64,000 nt of DNA from Stenotrophomonas maltophilia (GCA_002363385.1 DEVL01000003.1:1121503-1185502); one strand, 5' to 3'. Positions 52,627 to 61,846 are shown, counted from the stretch's first letter. A program made the numbers and translations. Notes: generated from the letters alone by a model not told the origin.

Positions 52627-53481
52627 GTGAACAGCGCCGCCCGTCGTCCCCATGCCAGCCAAGTGCAGAAGGGGTTGTCGCCGCACCCGCGCGTGCGCAA
52701 CGTGATCGCGGTGGGCTCGGGCAAGGGCGGCGTCGGCAAGTCGACCACAGCGGTCAACCTGGCCGTCGCGCTGGCCAAGCTCGGTGCGCGCGTGGGCCTT
52801 CTGGACGCGGACATCTATGGCCCCAGCGTACCGGCGATGCTCGGCTTGAGCGGCCGTCCGGAAAGCCCGGACAACAAGTCGATCGAGCCGATGCGCGCGT
52901 TCGGGGTGGAGACCATGTCGATCGGTTACCTGATCGAGGACGAGACGCCGATGATCTGGCGCGGTCCGATGGCGACCTCGGCAATGACCCAGTTCTTCAA
53001 CGACACGTTGTGGGACGATCTGGACTACCTGCTGATCGATCTGCCGCCGGGCACCGGCGACATCCAGCTGACCCTGACCCAGAAGATTCCGTTGGCCGGT
53101 GCGGTGATCGTCACCACGCCGCAGGACATCGCCACGCTGGATGCGAAGAAGGCGCTGAAGATGTTCGAGAAGGTCGAGGTGCCGGTGCTGGGCATCGTCG
53201 AGAACATGGCCGTGCATACCTGCAGCAACTGCGGCCAGGTGGAGCATCTGTTCGGCGAGGGCGGCGGCGAGCGTATGGCTGCCCAGTACGGCGTACCGCT
53301 GCTCGGCTCGCTGCCGCTGGAAATCGGCATCCGCGAGCAGGGCGATGCTGGCACGCCGATCACCGCCGCCGCACCGGAATCCCTGGCGGCCCAGGCCTAT
53401 CTGCGCGCTGCAGAGCGCCTGATCGAGGAAGTGGGCAAGCGCCCGCGCGCCAGCATTCCGATCCTGTCCTCGCTGATCTGA
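52627..53481 (+). CDS. mrp: Iron-sulfur cluster carrier protein Mrp/ApbC
   Basis: A P-loop ATPase that carries and transfers Fe-S clusters. The 284-residue product has the deviant Walker A GSGKGGVGKST (about residues 31-41), LLDADIYGPSVP, IDLPPGTGDIQLT and the cluster-binding CSNCG. It starts at GTG with GGAG upstream; the N-terminal MIP18-like domain of longer forms is absent. TATGAT at 52585-52590 is a probable -10 box. Confidence 0.94.
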   Translation: MNSAARRPHASQVQKGLSPHPRVRNVIAVGSGKGGVGKSTTAVNLAVALAKLGARVGLLDADIYGPSVPAMLGLSGRPESPDNKSIEPMRAFGVETMSIGYLIEDETPMIWRGPMATSAMTQFFNDTLWDDLDYLLIDLPPGTGDIQLTLTQKIPLAGAVIVTTPQDIATLDAKKALKMFEKVEVPVLGIVENMAVHTCSNCGQVEHLFGEGGGERMAAQYGVPLLGSLPLEIGIREQGDAGTPITAAAPESLAAQAYLRAAERLIEEVGKRPRASIPILSSLI

Positions 53482-53581
53482 GCCGGGGCGGTCGCCGCGG
53501 CGGCCCCGCCTGCGCGTGCCGGGGCAGGGGGGCTGCGGCATAATGGCGGCCCCGAACCGGCGCAGCCCAGGACCCCCTTAC

Positions 53582-54154
53582 ATGAGCATCAAGAGTGACC
53601 GCTGGATCCGTCAGATGGCCGAGCAGCACGGCATGATCGAGCCGTTCGAAGCCGGCCAGGTCAAGCAGGCCAACGGCCAGCGCATCGTCAGCTATGGCAC
53701 CTCCAGCTACGGCTACGACGTACGTTGCTCGCGCGAGTTCAAGGTGTTCACCAACATCAACTCCACCATCGTGGACCCCAAGCACTTCGATCCGGGCAGC
53801 TTCGTGGATATCGTCGGCGATGAGTGCATCATCCCGCCCAACAGCTTCGCGCTGGCGCGCACCGTGGAGTACTTCCGCATTCCGCGCGACACCCTGGTGG
53901 TGTGCCTGGGCAAGAGCACCTACGCCCGCTGCGGCATCATCGTCAACGTGACCCCGCTGGAACCGGAATGGGAAGGCCACGTCACCCTTGAGTTCAGCAA
54001 CACCACGCCGCTGCCGGCGCGCATCTACGCTAACGAAGGCGTGGCACAGATGCTGTTCTTCCAGGCCGACAAGGACGATATCTGCGAAACCTCGTACAAG
54101 GATCGCGGCGGCAAGTACCAAGGCCAGACCGGCGTCACCCTGCCGCGGACCTGA
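53582..54154 (+). CDS. dcd: dCTP deaminase
   Basis: Dcd converts dCTP to dUTP for dTTP synthesis. The 190-residue product is the normal length and starts MSIKSDRWIRQMAEQHGMIE. The active-site region GKSTYARCGIIVNVTPLEPE and WEGHVTLEFSNTTPLPARIY is intact, as is the tail SYKDRGGKYQGQTGVTLPR. A CATAATGGCGG just upstream (53539-) looks like a -10 region. It follows mrp by 100 bases. Confidence 0.96.
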   Translation: MSIKSDRWIRQMAEQHGMIEPFEAGQVKQANGQRIVSYGTSSYGYDVRCSREFKVFTNINSTIVDPKHFDPGSFVDIVGDECIIPPNSFALARTVEYFRIPRDTLVVCLGKSTYARCGIIVNVTPLEPEWEGHVTLEFSNTTPLPARIYANEGVAQMLFFQADKDDICETSYKDRGGKYQGQTGVTLPRT

Positions 54155-54165
54155 GCCCACGTCCC

Positions 54166-54231
54166 GGTGGTGCCGGCAAACCTACCGGTAGTGCCAGCCC
54201 ACCTGCCGGTAGTGCCGGCTGCTGGCTGGCA
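54166..54231 (+). repeat. Tandem GTAG-type repeats after dcd
   Basis: A 21-base period runs through GGTGGTGCCGGCAAACCTACC-like units starting at 54166, 54187 and 54208; the last continues as GTAGTGCCGGCTGCTGGC and TGGCA, a hairpin with a GTAG head. This resembles SMAG/REP elements of Stenotrophomonas with partly decayed copies. It lies in the convergent gap between dcd and the next gene. Confidence 0.65.
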
Positions 54232-54245
54232 CCAGACAGGACACA

Positions 54246-54279
54246 AGAAAAAAGCGCGGATCACTCCGCGCTTTTTTTT
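54246..54279. terminator. Bidirectional terminator between dcd and the small membrane gene
   Basis: AAAAAAGCGCGGA and TCCGCGCTTTTTT pair around a TCAC loop, with A and T runs on both sides. It sits between REP-like elements. Confidence 0.93.
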
Positions 54280-54282
54280 GAT

Positions 54283-54307
54283 CCGTTGCCGGCCAGCGGC
54301 CGGCACT
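54283..54307 (-). repeat. GTAG-headed REP element overlapping a stop codon
   Basis: On the minus strand the sequence is GTAGTGCCGGCCGCTGGCCGG followed by CAAC (only partly written here), a perfect TGCCGGCC/GGCCGGCA-type hairpin with a GTAG head. The TAG within the head is the stop of the small membrane protein gene. Confidence 0.75.
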
Positions 54308-54473
54308 ACTTGCCGCGGCCGAACAGCAGGCCAATACCAACGGCCACCAGCACCACCGGCCACCAGGTGAGGATCAACTTCCCCATGTTCATGTTGGTCC
54401 AGCCCAGGTTGCTGGCCAGCAGGAACAGGCCGACGAGGATCAGGACGATGGCGGCGACAAGGTTGGAACGCAT
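54306..54473 (-). CDS. Small membrane protein, LiaI/LiaF-like (DUF5668)
   Basis: A 55-residue protein. It has two hydrophobic segments, NLVAAIVLILVGLFLLASNL (about residues 4-23) and LILTWWPVVLVAVGIGLLF (about 33-51), joined by GWTNMNMGK, the pattern of the LiaI/LiaF-type membrane domain, where W-x-x-x-P in the second segment is usual. Function is unknown. It lies 15 bases after the HIT gene on the same strand, so it probably shares that transcript. The stop codon is supplied by a REP element. Confidence 0.8.
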   Translation of the reverse strand: MRSNLVAAIVLILVGLFLLASNLGWTNMNMGKLILTWWPVVLVAVGIGLLFGRGK

Positions 54474-54488
54474 CAGGGGCAGGGTCCG

Positions 54489-54911
54489 CTAGGGCTGGGG
54501 CGAATATCCTAGCCGTTCCTTCCAGTGCGCGACACGCTCGGCAAGCACCTGTGGCTCAAAACGATGTGCCTGCCCCTGGCCCCAGACGGGGCCCGGCCAC
54601 GCCGGATCGCCGACATGGCGCCCGATCACGTGGAAATGCAGCTGACGCACGATGTTGCCCAGCGAGCCGATGTTGATCTTCTCGACCCCATCGGTGCCTT
54701 TGAGCGCCTTGCACGCCCGGTTCAATTCGGTGCGCAGCTTGTCCTGCTGCTCGCCGTCCAGATCAATCCACTCGGTCACGCCACTCAGGCGCGGGACCAG
54801 GATCAACCAGGGGTACCTTTCATCGTTCATCAATCGCACTTGCGATAACGGCCCTTCTGCGACCAGTACGCTGTCGGTGGCCAGGCGTGAATCCAGTTCG
54901 AACTCGCTCAT
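54489..54911 (-). CDS. HIT domain protein
   Basis: A 140-residue protein of the histidine triad family, which act as nucleotide hydrolases or transferases. The motif reads QLHFHVIGRH, with Gln at the first position as in some HIT branches. INIGSLGNIVRQ precedes it. Substrate cannot be predicted. The start overlaps the stop of the upstream hydrolase gene as ATGA, so the two are likely translated together. Confidence 0.88.
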   Translation of the reverse strand: MSEFELDSRLATDSVLVAEGPLSQVRLMNDERYPWLILVPRLSGVTEWIDLDGEQQDKLRTELNRACKALKGTDGVEKINIGSLGNIVRQLHFHVIGRHVGDPAWPGPVWGQGQAHRFEPQVLAERVAHWKERLGYSPQP

Positions 54912-55585
54912 CCAAGATGCTCCGCAAAGAAGTCCAGGGTGCGTTCCAGCGCCAGGTGGGCGCTGTCTGGATCATACGCATGTCCGACGCTGCGGTTGAA
55001 GGCGTGATCGGCCGGGTAGACGAAGGTGGCCATCTGCGGCAGCTTCTCGCGGTGGGCCTTGATCGCCTCCGGCGGGATGCTCTTGTCCTGCGCGCCGAAG
55101 TGGAACATGACCGGCGCCTTGGGCGTCTCGTCCAGGTATTTCACGTTGCGGGCCCCGTAATAGCTGACGGAGGGCAGCCCCAGGCGCAGGGCCGAGAGCA
55201 GGGCGATGCTGCCGCCCCAGCAATAGCCGACGGTGCCGACCTTGCCGGCCGGGGCCAGCCGCGACGCAGCGGCCCGCACGATCTCCAGCGCCTTTTCGAC
55301 CCCGAGCGCGTCGACCATGGCCAGGCCGGCGGCGACACCATCACTGTCGTAAGGCAGTTCCGGCGGTTCGGTGCCGTCCGGGGCCGACTCGGCCAGATCG
55401 AAGAACGATGGGGCCAGCACGGCATAACCCTTGGCGGCGTAATCGTCGGCCACCGCGCGGATGTGCGGGTTGGCGCCGAAGATCTCCTGGATCACCACCA
55501 GGCCCCCGCGCGGCTTGCCTTCCGGCATCGCCTGCCAGGCGCGGACCGGTCCGTAATGCGTATCGAGTGTGATCCACTCACCCAT
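54908..55585 (-). CDS. Dienelactone hydrolase family protein
   Basis: A 225-residue alpha/beta hydrolase. VVIQEIFGANPHIRAVADDY is the family start, the nucleophile is the Cys in GTVGYCWGGSIAL, and the Asp and His are in FHFGAQDKSIP and YPADHAFN. Dienelactone hydrolases open lactone rings in chloroaromatic breakdown, but many homologues have other ester substrates. It heads a small operon with the HIT and LiaI-like genes. Confidence 0.9.
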   Translation of the reverse strand: MGEWITLDTHYGPVRAWQAMPEGKPRGGLVVIQEIFGANPHIRAVADDYAAKGYAVLAPSFFDLAESAPDGTEPPELPYDSDGVAAGLAMVDALGVEKALEIVRAAASRLAPAGKVGTVGYCWGGSIALLSALRLGLPSVSYYGARNVKYLDETPKAPVMFHFGAQDKSIPPEAIKAHREKLPQMATFVYPADHAFNRSVGHAYDPDSAHLALERTLDFFAEHLG

Positions 55586-55789
55586 GGTGCGAGACTCCCG
55601 TTGGTTCAGGCATTCATTATCGGCCCCGCGCGGGTTAGCGCGATGTCAGCGGGAATGCCGGATCTGGCGGGATGGGCCCGATTCGGTTCAGGGGCGCGGG
55701 CTGAACGCCGGTATACTTGCCGCCGTTTCCGGCCCCAGGTCCCCACGCCATTCCGGCATGGGCCCAGGCCCCCAGAGTCCTTGCGATCC

Positions 55790-57154
55790 ATGTCCCAGCT
55801 GAACCCCAAAGTCGGCTTCGTCAGCCTCGGCTGCCCGAAGGCCCTTGTCGATTCCGAGCGCATCCTCACCCAGCTGCGGTCCGAGGGCTACGACATCGTT
55901 CCCTCCTACGATTCGGCCGACGTGGTGGTGGTCAACACCTGCGGCTTCATCGATTCGGCCGTGACCGAGTCGTTGGATGCGATCGGCGAGGCGATGAACG
56001 CCAACGGCAAGGTGATCGTCACCGGCTGCCTGGGCAAGCGCCCGGAGCAGATCCGCGAGGCCTACCCGAACGTGTTGGCGGTGTCGGGCCCGCAGGACTA
56101 CATGAGCGTGATGGAGGCCGTGCACGCCGCGCTCCCGCCCAAGCACGATCCCTTCGTGGATCTGGTGCCCGACTATGGCATCAAGCTGACCCCGCGCCAT
56201 TACGCGTATCTGAAGATTTCCGAAGGCTGCAATCACACGTGCAGCTTCTGCATCATCCCCTCGATGCGCGGCAAGCTGGTCTCGCGCCCGGTCGATGAAG
56301 TGCTGCGCGAAGCCGAACGGCTGGTGCGCGGTGGCGTCAAGGAACTGCTGGTGGTCTCCCAGGACACCTCGGCCTATGGCGTGGATGTGAAGTACGCCGA
56401 GCGCATGTGGCGCGACAAGGCCTACCAGACCCGGTTGAAGGCGTTGTGCGAAGGCCTGTCCGAGCTCGATGCCTGGACCCGCATGCATTACGTCTACCCG
56501 TATCCGCATGTGGACGAGATCGTGCCGCTGATGGCCGAAAACCGGATCCTGCCGTACCTGGACATCCCGTTCCAGCACGCCAGCCCGCGTATCCTCAAGC
56601 TGATGAAGCGCCCGGGTGCGGTCGATAAGACCCTGGAACGCGTGCAGCGCTGGCGTCAGCTCTGCCCGGACATCACCGTGCGCTCGACCTTCATCGTCGG
56701 CTTCCCGGGCGAGACCGATGCCGAGTTCGAGGAGCTGCTCAGCTTCCTGGACGAGGCGCAATTGGATCGCGTCGGTGCGTTTGCCTACTCGCCGGTCACT
56801 GGCGCGACCGCCAACGATCTGCCCGGTGCAGTGCCCGAAGAAGTGAAGCAGGAGCGTCTGGCCCGCTTCATGGAACGCCAGGCGGAGATCTCCGCCGCCC
56901 GCCTGGAAGCCAAGATCGGCACCGTGCAGCAGTGCCTGGTCGATGCCATCGAAGACGGTATCGCGGTGGCCCGTTCGAAGGCCGATGCGCCGGAGATCGA
57001 TGGCCTGGTGCATATCCAGAATGCTGACGAAGCCAAGCTGCGTGTCGGTCAGTTCGTGGATGTCGAGATTACCGAGAGCGACGATCACGACCTGTTCGGT
57101 GACGCGATCATCGCGGCAGAAGCGCGCAAGCCGTTCGATCTGCAGGTGCTGTGA
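55790..57154 (+). CDS. rimO: Ribosomal protein uS12 methylthiotransferase
   Basis: RimO is a radical-SAM enzyme that methylthiolates Asp88 of ribosomal protein S12. The 454-residue product starts MSQLNPKVGFVSLGCPKALV, has the N-terminal UPF0004 cluster cysteines (SLGCP, NTCGF, VTGCLG), the radical-SAM CNHTCSFC and a C-terminal TRAM domain. A longer frame to 54887 is an artefact, overlapping genes on the other strand. A TATACT about 80 bases upstream is a possible -10 box. Confidence 0.96.
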   Translation: MSQLNPKVGFVSLGCPKALVDSERILTQLRSEGYDIVPSYDSADVVVVNTCGFIDSAVTESLDAIGEAMNANGKVIVTGCLGKRPEQIREAYPNVLAVSGPQDYMSVMEAVHAALPPKHDPFVDLVPDYGIKLTPRHYAYLKISEGCNHTCSFCIIPSMRGKLVSRPVDEVLREAERLVRGGVKELLVVSQDTSAYGVDVKYAERMWRDKAYQTRLKALCEGLSELDAWTRMHYVYPYPHVDEIVPLMAENRILPYLDIPFQHASPRILKLMKRPGAVDKTLERVQRWRQLCPDITVRSTFIVGFPGETDAEFEELLSFLDEAQLDRVGAFAYSPVTGATANDLPGAVPEEVKQERLARFMERQAEISAARLEAKIGTVQQCLVDAIEDGIAVARSKADAPEIDGLVHIQNADEAKLRVGQFVDVEITESDDHDLFGDAIIAAEARKPFDLQVL

Positions 57155-57984
57155 TCGCAGTGGCGACGGCTGCCGATATCGGCGGTCGTCGCCGTTTCAT
57201 CGCCCCGCGGCGCGATGCGGTGGATGCGGCCTGTTTTGCACAGCCGATTTACGATGGGCTGGGCGACGTGCAGGATCTGATGGTGGCGCCGAACTGGCTC
57301 ACCGTTGCATCGCTTGACGCACGCCTGGCGTTGCCGGACAAGCATCTGGTGGAGCAGGACGAGACGCTGCTGGCCGACGGCCTGCACTATGAAACCCGCA
57401 TTGCCGAGCGCGGCCAGGTCGCCACCCGTGCAGACAACTGGCACGATCTTTTCAACGCCCTGATCTGGGCGCGTCACCCCGACATCAAGCGCGCGCTCAA
57501 CCGGCAGCAGTGCCGGCACATCGCGGCGATGGCGCCTGGGCAGCGCAACCGCGCGCAGGCCGCGTTGACCCAATTCGACGAGGGCGGCGTGATCGTGCGT
57601 GTGCGCGAACCGACGCTGCTGCGTGCGTGGGACCGGCATGATTGGGCGGCGCTGTTCGTGGACGGGGCAGAGCAGTGGCGACACGGCGGCATCGCCGTCG
57701 CCGCCGTGATCGGGCATGCGCTGCTGGAGCAGGCCTTGGTGCCGGAGCGCCTGCTGGTCGGCAAGTGCGTGGTGGTGAAGGGCGATGACGATGCCAGTGC
57801 GATTGCGTTGGTCGCGCAGGCAATCGCGGACGGTGTGCTGCTCAATGATCCCCTGGAACTGCGGCCGCTGCCGCTGGCCGGGATTCCCGGGTGGCACGCG
57901 CGGCAGGACGCGGGCTTCCATGCGCGGGCCGACTACTTCCGCCCGTTGCGCGAGGGCCGTGCGTATCCCGCAGCGCTGGGGTGA
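57151..57984 (+). CDS. DUF3025 protein
   Basis: A 277-residue protein of unknown function. The segment RADNWHDLFNALIWARHPDIK is the DUF3025 hallmark, and later residues IGHALLEQALVPERLLVGKC and LPLAGIPGWH fit the family. It has no signal or membrane segment and is probably cytoplasmic. It starts at GTG overlapping the rimO stop (GTGA), so it is co-translated with rimO. Confidence 0.85.
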   Translation: MIAVATAADIGGRRRFIAPRRDAVDAACFAQPIYDGLGDVQDLMVAPNWLTVASLDARLALPDKHLVEQDETLLADGLHYETRIAERGQVATRADNWHDLFNALIWARHPDIKRALNRQQCRHIAAMAPGQRNRAQAALTQFDEGGVIVRVREPTLLRAWDRHDWAALFVDGAEQWRHGGIAVAAVIGHALLEQALVPERLLVGKCVVVKGDDDASAIALVAQAIADGVLLNDPLELRPLPLAGIPGWHARQDAGFHARADYFRPLREGRAYPAALG

Positions 57985-58024
57985 TGCGGCGGCTGCTCTA
58001 CCCCGCTGGTTTCCGGCGTTACGT

Positions 58025-58047
58025 GTAGATCCACGCCATGCGTGGAT
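58025..58047 (+). repeat. GTAG-headed palindrome (SMAG/REP-like)
   Basis: GTAG is followed by the perfect 8-bp hairpin ATCCACGC/GCGTGGAT with a CAT loop, between the convergent DUF3025 and greB genes. It resembles the copy at 17066. Confidence 0.7.
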
Positions 58048-58055
58048 GCACCCTG

Positions 58056-58559
58056 TCAGCCGGGGTACGCCACCGACAGGATGGCAAACCCATGGCGGCC
58101 GCTGGGCAGCTCCACCTCGAACTCATCGTCCACGCGCTTTTTCAACAACGCGCGCGCCAATGGCGAATCGATGCTGATCCAGCCCGCACCGGCATCGGTC
58201 TCGTCCGGGCCGACGATGCGATACACGTGGATGTCGCCCGAGTCGACGTTCTCCAGCTCGATCGTCGCGCCGAAGAACACCGCGTTTGGATCGGTCGGGG
58301 CGGTCTCCACGATGCGCAGTGCTTCCAGTCGCTTGGTCAGATAGCGCACGCGCCGGTCGATCTCGCCCAGCTGCTTCTTTCGGTAGGTGTACTCGGCATT
58401 CTCTGAGCGGTCGCCTTCCGCAGCGGCTGCGGCCAGGGCCTTCACTACCTCCGGGCGCTTGTGCCGCCACAGTTCGTCCAGCTCGGTCTTCAACCGCTGA
58501 TGGCCCTGTGCGGTGATCAGGGCCGTGCTTTTTTCCGCGGGGGGACGCCAACGCGACAT
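58056..58559 (-). CDS. greB: Transcription elongation factor GreB
   Basis: GreB rescues backtracked RNA polymerase by stimulating transcript cleavage. The 167-residue product has the N-terminal coiled coil with GDRSENAEYTYRKKQLGEID, whose acidic tip (D and E) is the catalytic-helper pair, and a C-terminal FKBP-like domain ending WISIDSPLARALLKKRVDD. The length and YRKKQLGEIDRRVRYL favour GreB over GreA. The neighbouring ATPase gene lies 55 bases upstream on the same strand. Confidence 0.94.
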   Translation of the reverse strand: MSRWRPPAEKSTALITAQGHQRLKTELDELWRHKRPEVVKALAAAAAEGDRSENAEYTYRKKQLGEIDRRVRYLTKRLEALRIVETAPTDPNAVFFGATIELENVDSGDIHVYRIVGPDETDAGAGWISIDSPLARALLKKRVDDEFEVELPSGRHGFAILSVAYPG

Positions 58560-58614
58560 CAGGTCTGCTTGTGCTCGTCAAAAGGTGCCGCGCCACAGGG
58601 CGCGACACGAAGTA

Positions 58615-60120
58615 TCAGCGCTTTCCGCCGAAAATACCGCCCAGCAGGCCACGCACGATCTGGTTGCCCAGCTTGGTGCCGACGGTGCGCGTGGTCTGCT
58701 TGGCCATGGTTTCGATCATGCCCTGGCGGCGCTTGGTGCCGAAGATCGCATCCTTGATGCTCTGGCCGAAGCCGCCTTCCTGCGCCTCGTCCTGCTGGCG
58801 CGTACGGGCCTTCGGTGCATCGGTCTGCTCAACGGTCTTCTGCGCGCGCTGCGCCAACAGTTCGGCTGCCGATTCGCGGTTGATCGCAGTGTCGTAGCGG
58901 GTGCCCACCGGGCTGCCGGCGCGTACCTGCGCACGTTCGGTCTCGGTGATGGCACCCATCCGGCAGCGCGGCGGCGCGATCTGGGTCTGCTGCACTGGCG
59001 AGGGAATGCCCTTGTCCTGCAGCGTGGACACCAGCGCTTCACCGGTACCCAGCTTGGCCAGCGTGGCGGCCACATCCAGCTTCGGGTTGGGCACGAAGGT
59101 TTCGGCGGCGACCTTCACTGCTTTCTGGTCGCGCGGGGTGAACGCACGCAGCGCGTGCTGCACACGGTTGCCGAGCTGGCCGAGGATGTTGGCCGGCACG
59201 TCATCCGGGAACTGCGAGCAGAAGTACACGCCCACGCCCTTGGATCGGATCAGGCGGACGACCTGTTCGATGCGCTGCACCAGTGCCGGCGGTGCGTCAT
59301 CGAACAGCAGGTGCGCCTCGTCGAAGATGAAGACCAGTTTGGGTTTTTCCAGATCGCCGACTTCCGGCAGCGTTTCGAACAGCTCCGAGAGCAGCCACAG
59401 CAGGAACGTCGAATACAGCCGCGGCTTGAGCACCAGCTGGTCGGCGGCGAGGATGCCGATCACGCCGCGGCCATCGTGGTTGACGCGCATGAGGTCGGCC
59501 AGCTCCAGCGCAGGCTCGCCGAAGAAGGCTTCGCCGCCGTCCTGCGACAGGCGCAGCAGCGAGCGCTGGATCGCCGCCACCGTCTGTGCGCTGACCAGCC
59601 CGTATTCGGTGGAGATGTCCTTGCGCTCCTCGGCGACCAGGCCGAGCAGGGCACGCAGGTCCTCCAGATCAAGCAGCAGCAGGCCGCGGTCGTCGGCCAG
59701 CTTGAACACGATGTCCAGCACGCCGGCCTGGGTGTCGTTGAGTTCGAGGATGCGTGCAAGCAGGGTCGGGCCCATCTCACTCACCGTGGTGCGCACCGGG
59801 TGGCCGAGCTTGCCGTACAGGTCCCAGAAAACGGTCGGGCTGGCGGCGGGCGCGTAATCGGCCACGCCGAGGTCGGTCGCGCGCTGCAGCAGCGCCTCGG
59901 TCCCGGCGCCGGCCACGGCCAGGCCGGACACGTCCCCCTTTACATCGGCCAGGAACACCGGCACGCCGATCCGCGAGAAGCCCTCGGCCAATGTCATCAA
60001 GGTGACGGTCTTGCCGGTGCCGGTCGCGCCGGCCACCAGGCCGTGGCGGTTGCCCAGCCGCGGCAACAGGGTCACGGGGATGTCGTCGGTGATGCCTTTG
60101 CCGAGCAGAATCGGGTCCAT
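58615..60120 (-). CDS. HerA-like ATPase (DUF853)
   Basis: A 501-residue P-loop ATPase related to HerA/FtsK-type helicases. Walker A is GATGTGKTVTL (about residues 32-42), Walker B is KLVFIFDEAHLLFDD, and SKGVGVYFCSQFPDDVP is the sensor region. The tail RGLLGGIFGGKR is common to the family. Function is unproven. I chose the ATG at 60120 (MDPILLGKG); a TTG two codons upstream is possible. It is followed on the strand by greB. Confidence 0.88.
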   Translation of the reverse strand: MDPILLGKGITDDIPVTLLPRLGNRHGLVAGATGTGKTVTLMTLAEGFSRIGVPVFLADVKGDVSGLAVAGAGTEALLQRATDLGVADYAPAASPTVFWDLYGKLGHPVRTTVSEMGPTLLARILELNDTQAGVLDIVFKLADDRGLLLLDLEDLRALLGLVAEERKDISTEYGLVSAQTVAAIQRSLLRLSQDGGEAFFGEPALELADLMRVNHDGRGVIGILAADQLVLKPRLYSTFLLWLLSELFETLPEVGDLEKPKLVFIFDEAHLLFDDAPPALVQRIEQVVRLIRSKGVGVYFCSQFPDDVPANILGQLGNRVQHALRAFTPRDQKAVKVAAETFVPNPKLDVAATLAKLGTGEALVSTLQDKGIPSPVQQTQIAPPRCRMGAITETERAQVRAGSPVGTRYDTAINRESAAELLAQRAQKTVEQTDAPKARTRQQDEAQEGGFGQSIKDAIFGTKRRQGMIETMAKQTTRTVGTKLGNQIVRGLLGGIFGGKR

Positions 60121-60241
60121 GGTCAACTCGCAGTGTGAATAGGCGGGATTCTAAACGTCGGCATGGGCTGGCCGGCAGACGGGTTGCCCCGATGCAAGCG
60201 GCGCGGCTACTCTGCCCCATCGTTCGCACACAGTGCCAAAA

Positions 60242-61846
60242 ATGCCCGTTCCTGTCTTGCTTGTCCGTGGTTGGCCGCTGTTGGCCGTTGCCGCGATGCT
60301 GTCGATCGTCCCCGAGGCCCATGCCCAGCGCGTCTCCGCCCGCGACAAGGCCAAGGTCGAAGCGCTCGACCAGCGCATGACAGCCGCCGAGAAGCGCTAC
60401 AACGCTGCGCTGGTGCTGGTGAACAACGCCGACCCCAAGGGCACCAACGAGGCCGACGCCGCGCTGGAGGACATGGAGGATGTGATCAGTGCCTGCGTGG
60501 CCCAGAAGGGCTGCCAGGTCAGCAATCTGCTGCCGACCTACAAGCGCCTGCTCAAGAGCAACGCCGACAGCCAGCAGGACAGCGAGGACGGCACCGTCAT
60601 CGCCGACGGCACCCTGCTGGAGGCCGACCCGGACCATGTCGGTCCGCTGGCCGCCGATGTGCCCGAAGCGGCGCGCGCCGCAGCGCTGCTCAATGACAAG
60701 CGGCACGCCTTCGACACCATGGTCGAGTACAACCCGGCCGTGCAGGCGGGCATCCGCCGCTGGCTGACCGACATGCGCCCGGCGCTGCTCACCAGCTATG
60801 AGAACTACCAGAACCTGCGTGCGGTGATGTGGCCGGAGTGGGAAAAGCGCGGCCTGCCCGAGGCGCTGCTGTTCGGGATCATGGCCAAGGAATCCAACGG
60901 GCGTGTTCACGCCTCCTCGCGCGCCGGCGCCGCCGGGCTGATGCAGTTCATGCCGGCCACCGGCCGCCGTTTCGGGCTGGGCCCGGACGGTACCGGCTTC
61001 GATACCCGCTTCGATGCCCGCAGCGCGGCCGAGGCCAGCGCGACCTACCTCAACGAACGCATGCGCGAGCTCAACAACAGCGTCGAGCTGTCGCTGGCCG
61101 GTTACAACGGCGGCGAAGGTCGCGCCATCCGCGTGTTCCGCCAGTACCCGGGGCAGGGCTTCTGGACCGACAGCGTCTACAACCAGTTCCCGGGCGAGAC
61201 CAAGGACTACGTGCCGATGGTGATCGCCGCGGCGTGGATCTATCTGCACCCGCAGCAGTACGGCGTGGAATTCCCGAAGATCAGCGCGCAGCCGGCGACC
61301 ATCCGCCTGGCCAAGTCGACCACGATCTACGAGCTGACCATCTGCCTGGGCAGCACCGGCACCCGCGACGGCTACATGCGCGCACTGCGCAACCTCAACC
61401 CACGCTATGAGGCCGACGGCTGGATTCCGGCCGGCACCATCATCAACGCGACCACCCGCATCGCTGGCCTCTACAACCGTTTCTGCGTCAGTGGCCCGCG
61501 CGCCGATCTGGCCCGCACCCTGATCACCGCCGATCTCAACGCGGCGATCGTTCGCCCCACGGCGGTGAGCTACACCGGCAACGTGGCGGTCGGCAGCGTG
61601 GTCCCGGTCGCCCAGGCCCAGGCGATGCCAGTGGTGACCCCGGCCGCCCCGGTGGCCGTCCCGGCCGCCAAGCCCAAGGCCAAGCCGGCGCGCAGCTACA
61701 AGGTCGGCAAGGGCGAGACCCTGGGCAAGATCGCCGCCAGATTCCAGTGCGACGTGCCCACGTTGGCGCGGGCCAACGGCCTCAAGGCACCGGCCTATTC
61801 GCTCAGGCAGGGCCAGAGCATCAAACTGCAGGGCTGCGACAAATAA
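60242..61846 (+). CDS. Lytic transglycosylase with LysM domain (MltD-like)
   Basis: A peptidoglycan-cleaving enzyme of about 534 residues. A signal peptide (LLAVAAMLSIVPEAHAQ) is followed by a long linker domain. The SLT catalytic core has PEALLFGIMAKESNGRVHAS, where Glu is the acid-base, then AGAAGLMQFMPATGRRFGL and SLAGYNGGEGRAIRV. The C-terminus is a LysM domain (SYKVGKGETLGKIAARFQC). A GTG three codons upstream is an alternative start. The neighbouring gene downstream is rraB. Confidence 0.9.
   Translation: MPVPVLLVRGWPLLAVAAMLSIVPEAHAQRVSARDKAKVEALDQRMTAAEKRYNAALVLVNNADPKGTNEADAALEDMEDVISACVAQKGCQVSNLLPTYKRLLKSNADSQQDSEDGTVIADGTLLEADPDHVGPLAADVPEAARAAALLNDKRHAFDTMVEYNPAVQAGIRRWLTDMRPALLTSYENYQNLRAVMWPEWEKRGLPEALLFGIMAKESNGRVHASSRAGAAGLMQFMPATGRRFGLGPDGTGFDTRFDARSAAEASATYLNERMRELNNSVELSLAGYNGGEGRAIRVFRQYPGQGFWTDSVYNQFPGETKDYVPMVIAAAWIYLHPQQYGVEFPKISAQPATIRLAKSTTIYELTICLGSTGTRDGYMRALRNLNPRYEADGWIPAGTIINATTRIAGLYNRFCVSGPRADLARTLITADLNAAIVRPTAVSYTGNVAVGSVVPVAQAQAMPVVTPAAPVAVPAAKPKAKPARSYKVGKGETLGKIAARFQCDVPTLARANGLKAPAYSLRQGQSIKLQGCDK

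Noticed and set aside
54887..55789. N-terminal extension of rimO by 301 codons
   Set aside because: The extension is the complement of the dienelactone hydrolase gene; RimO has its normal start at 55790.
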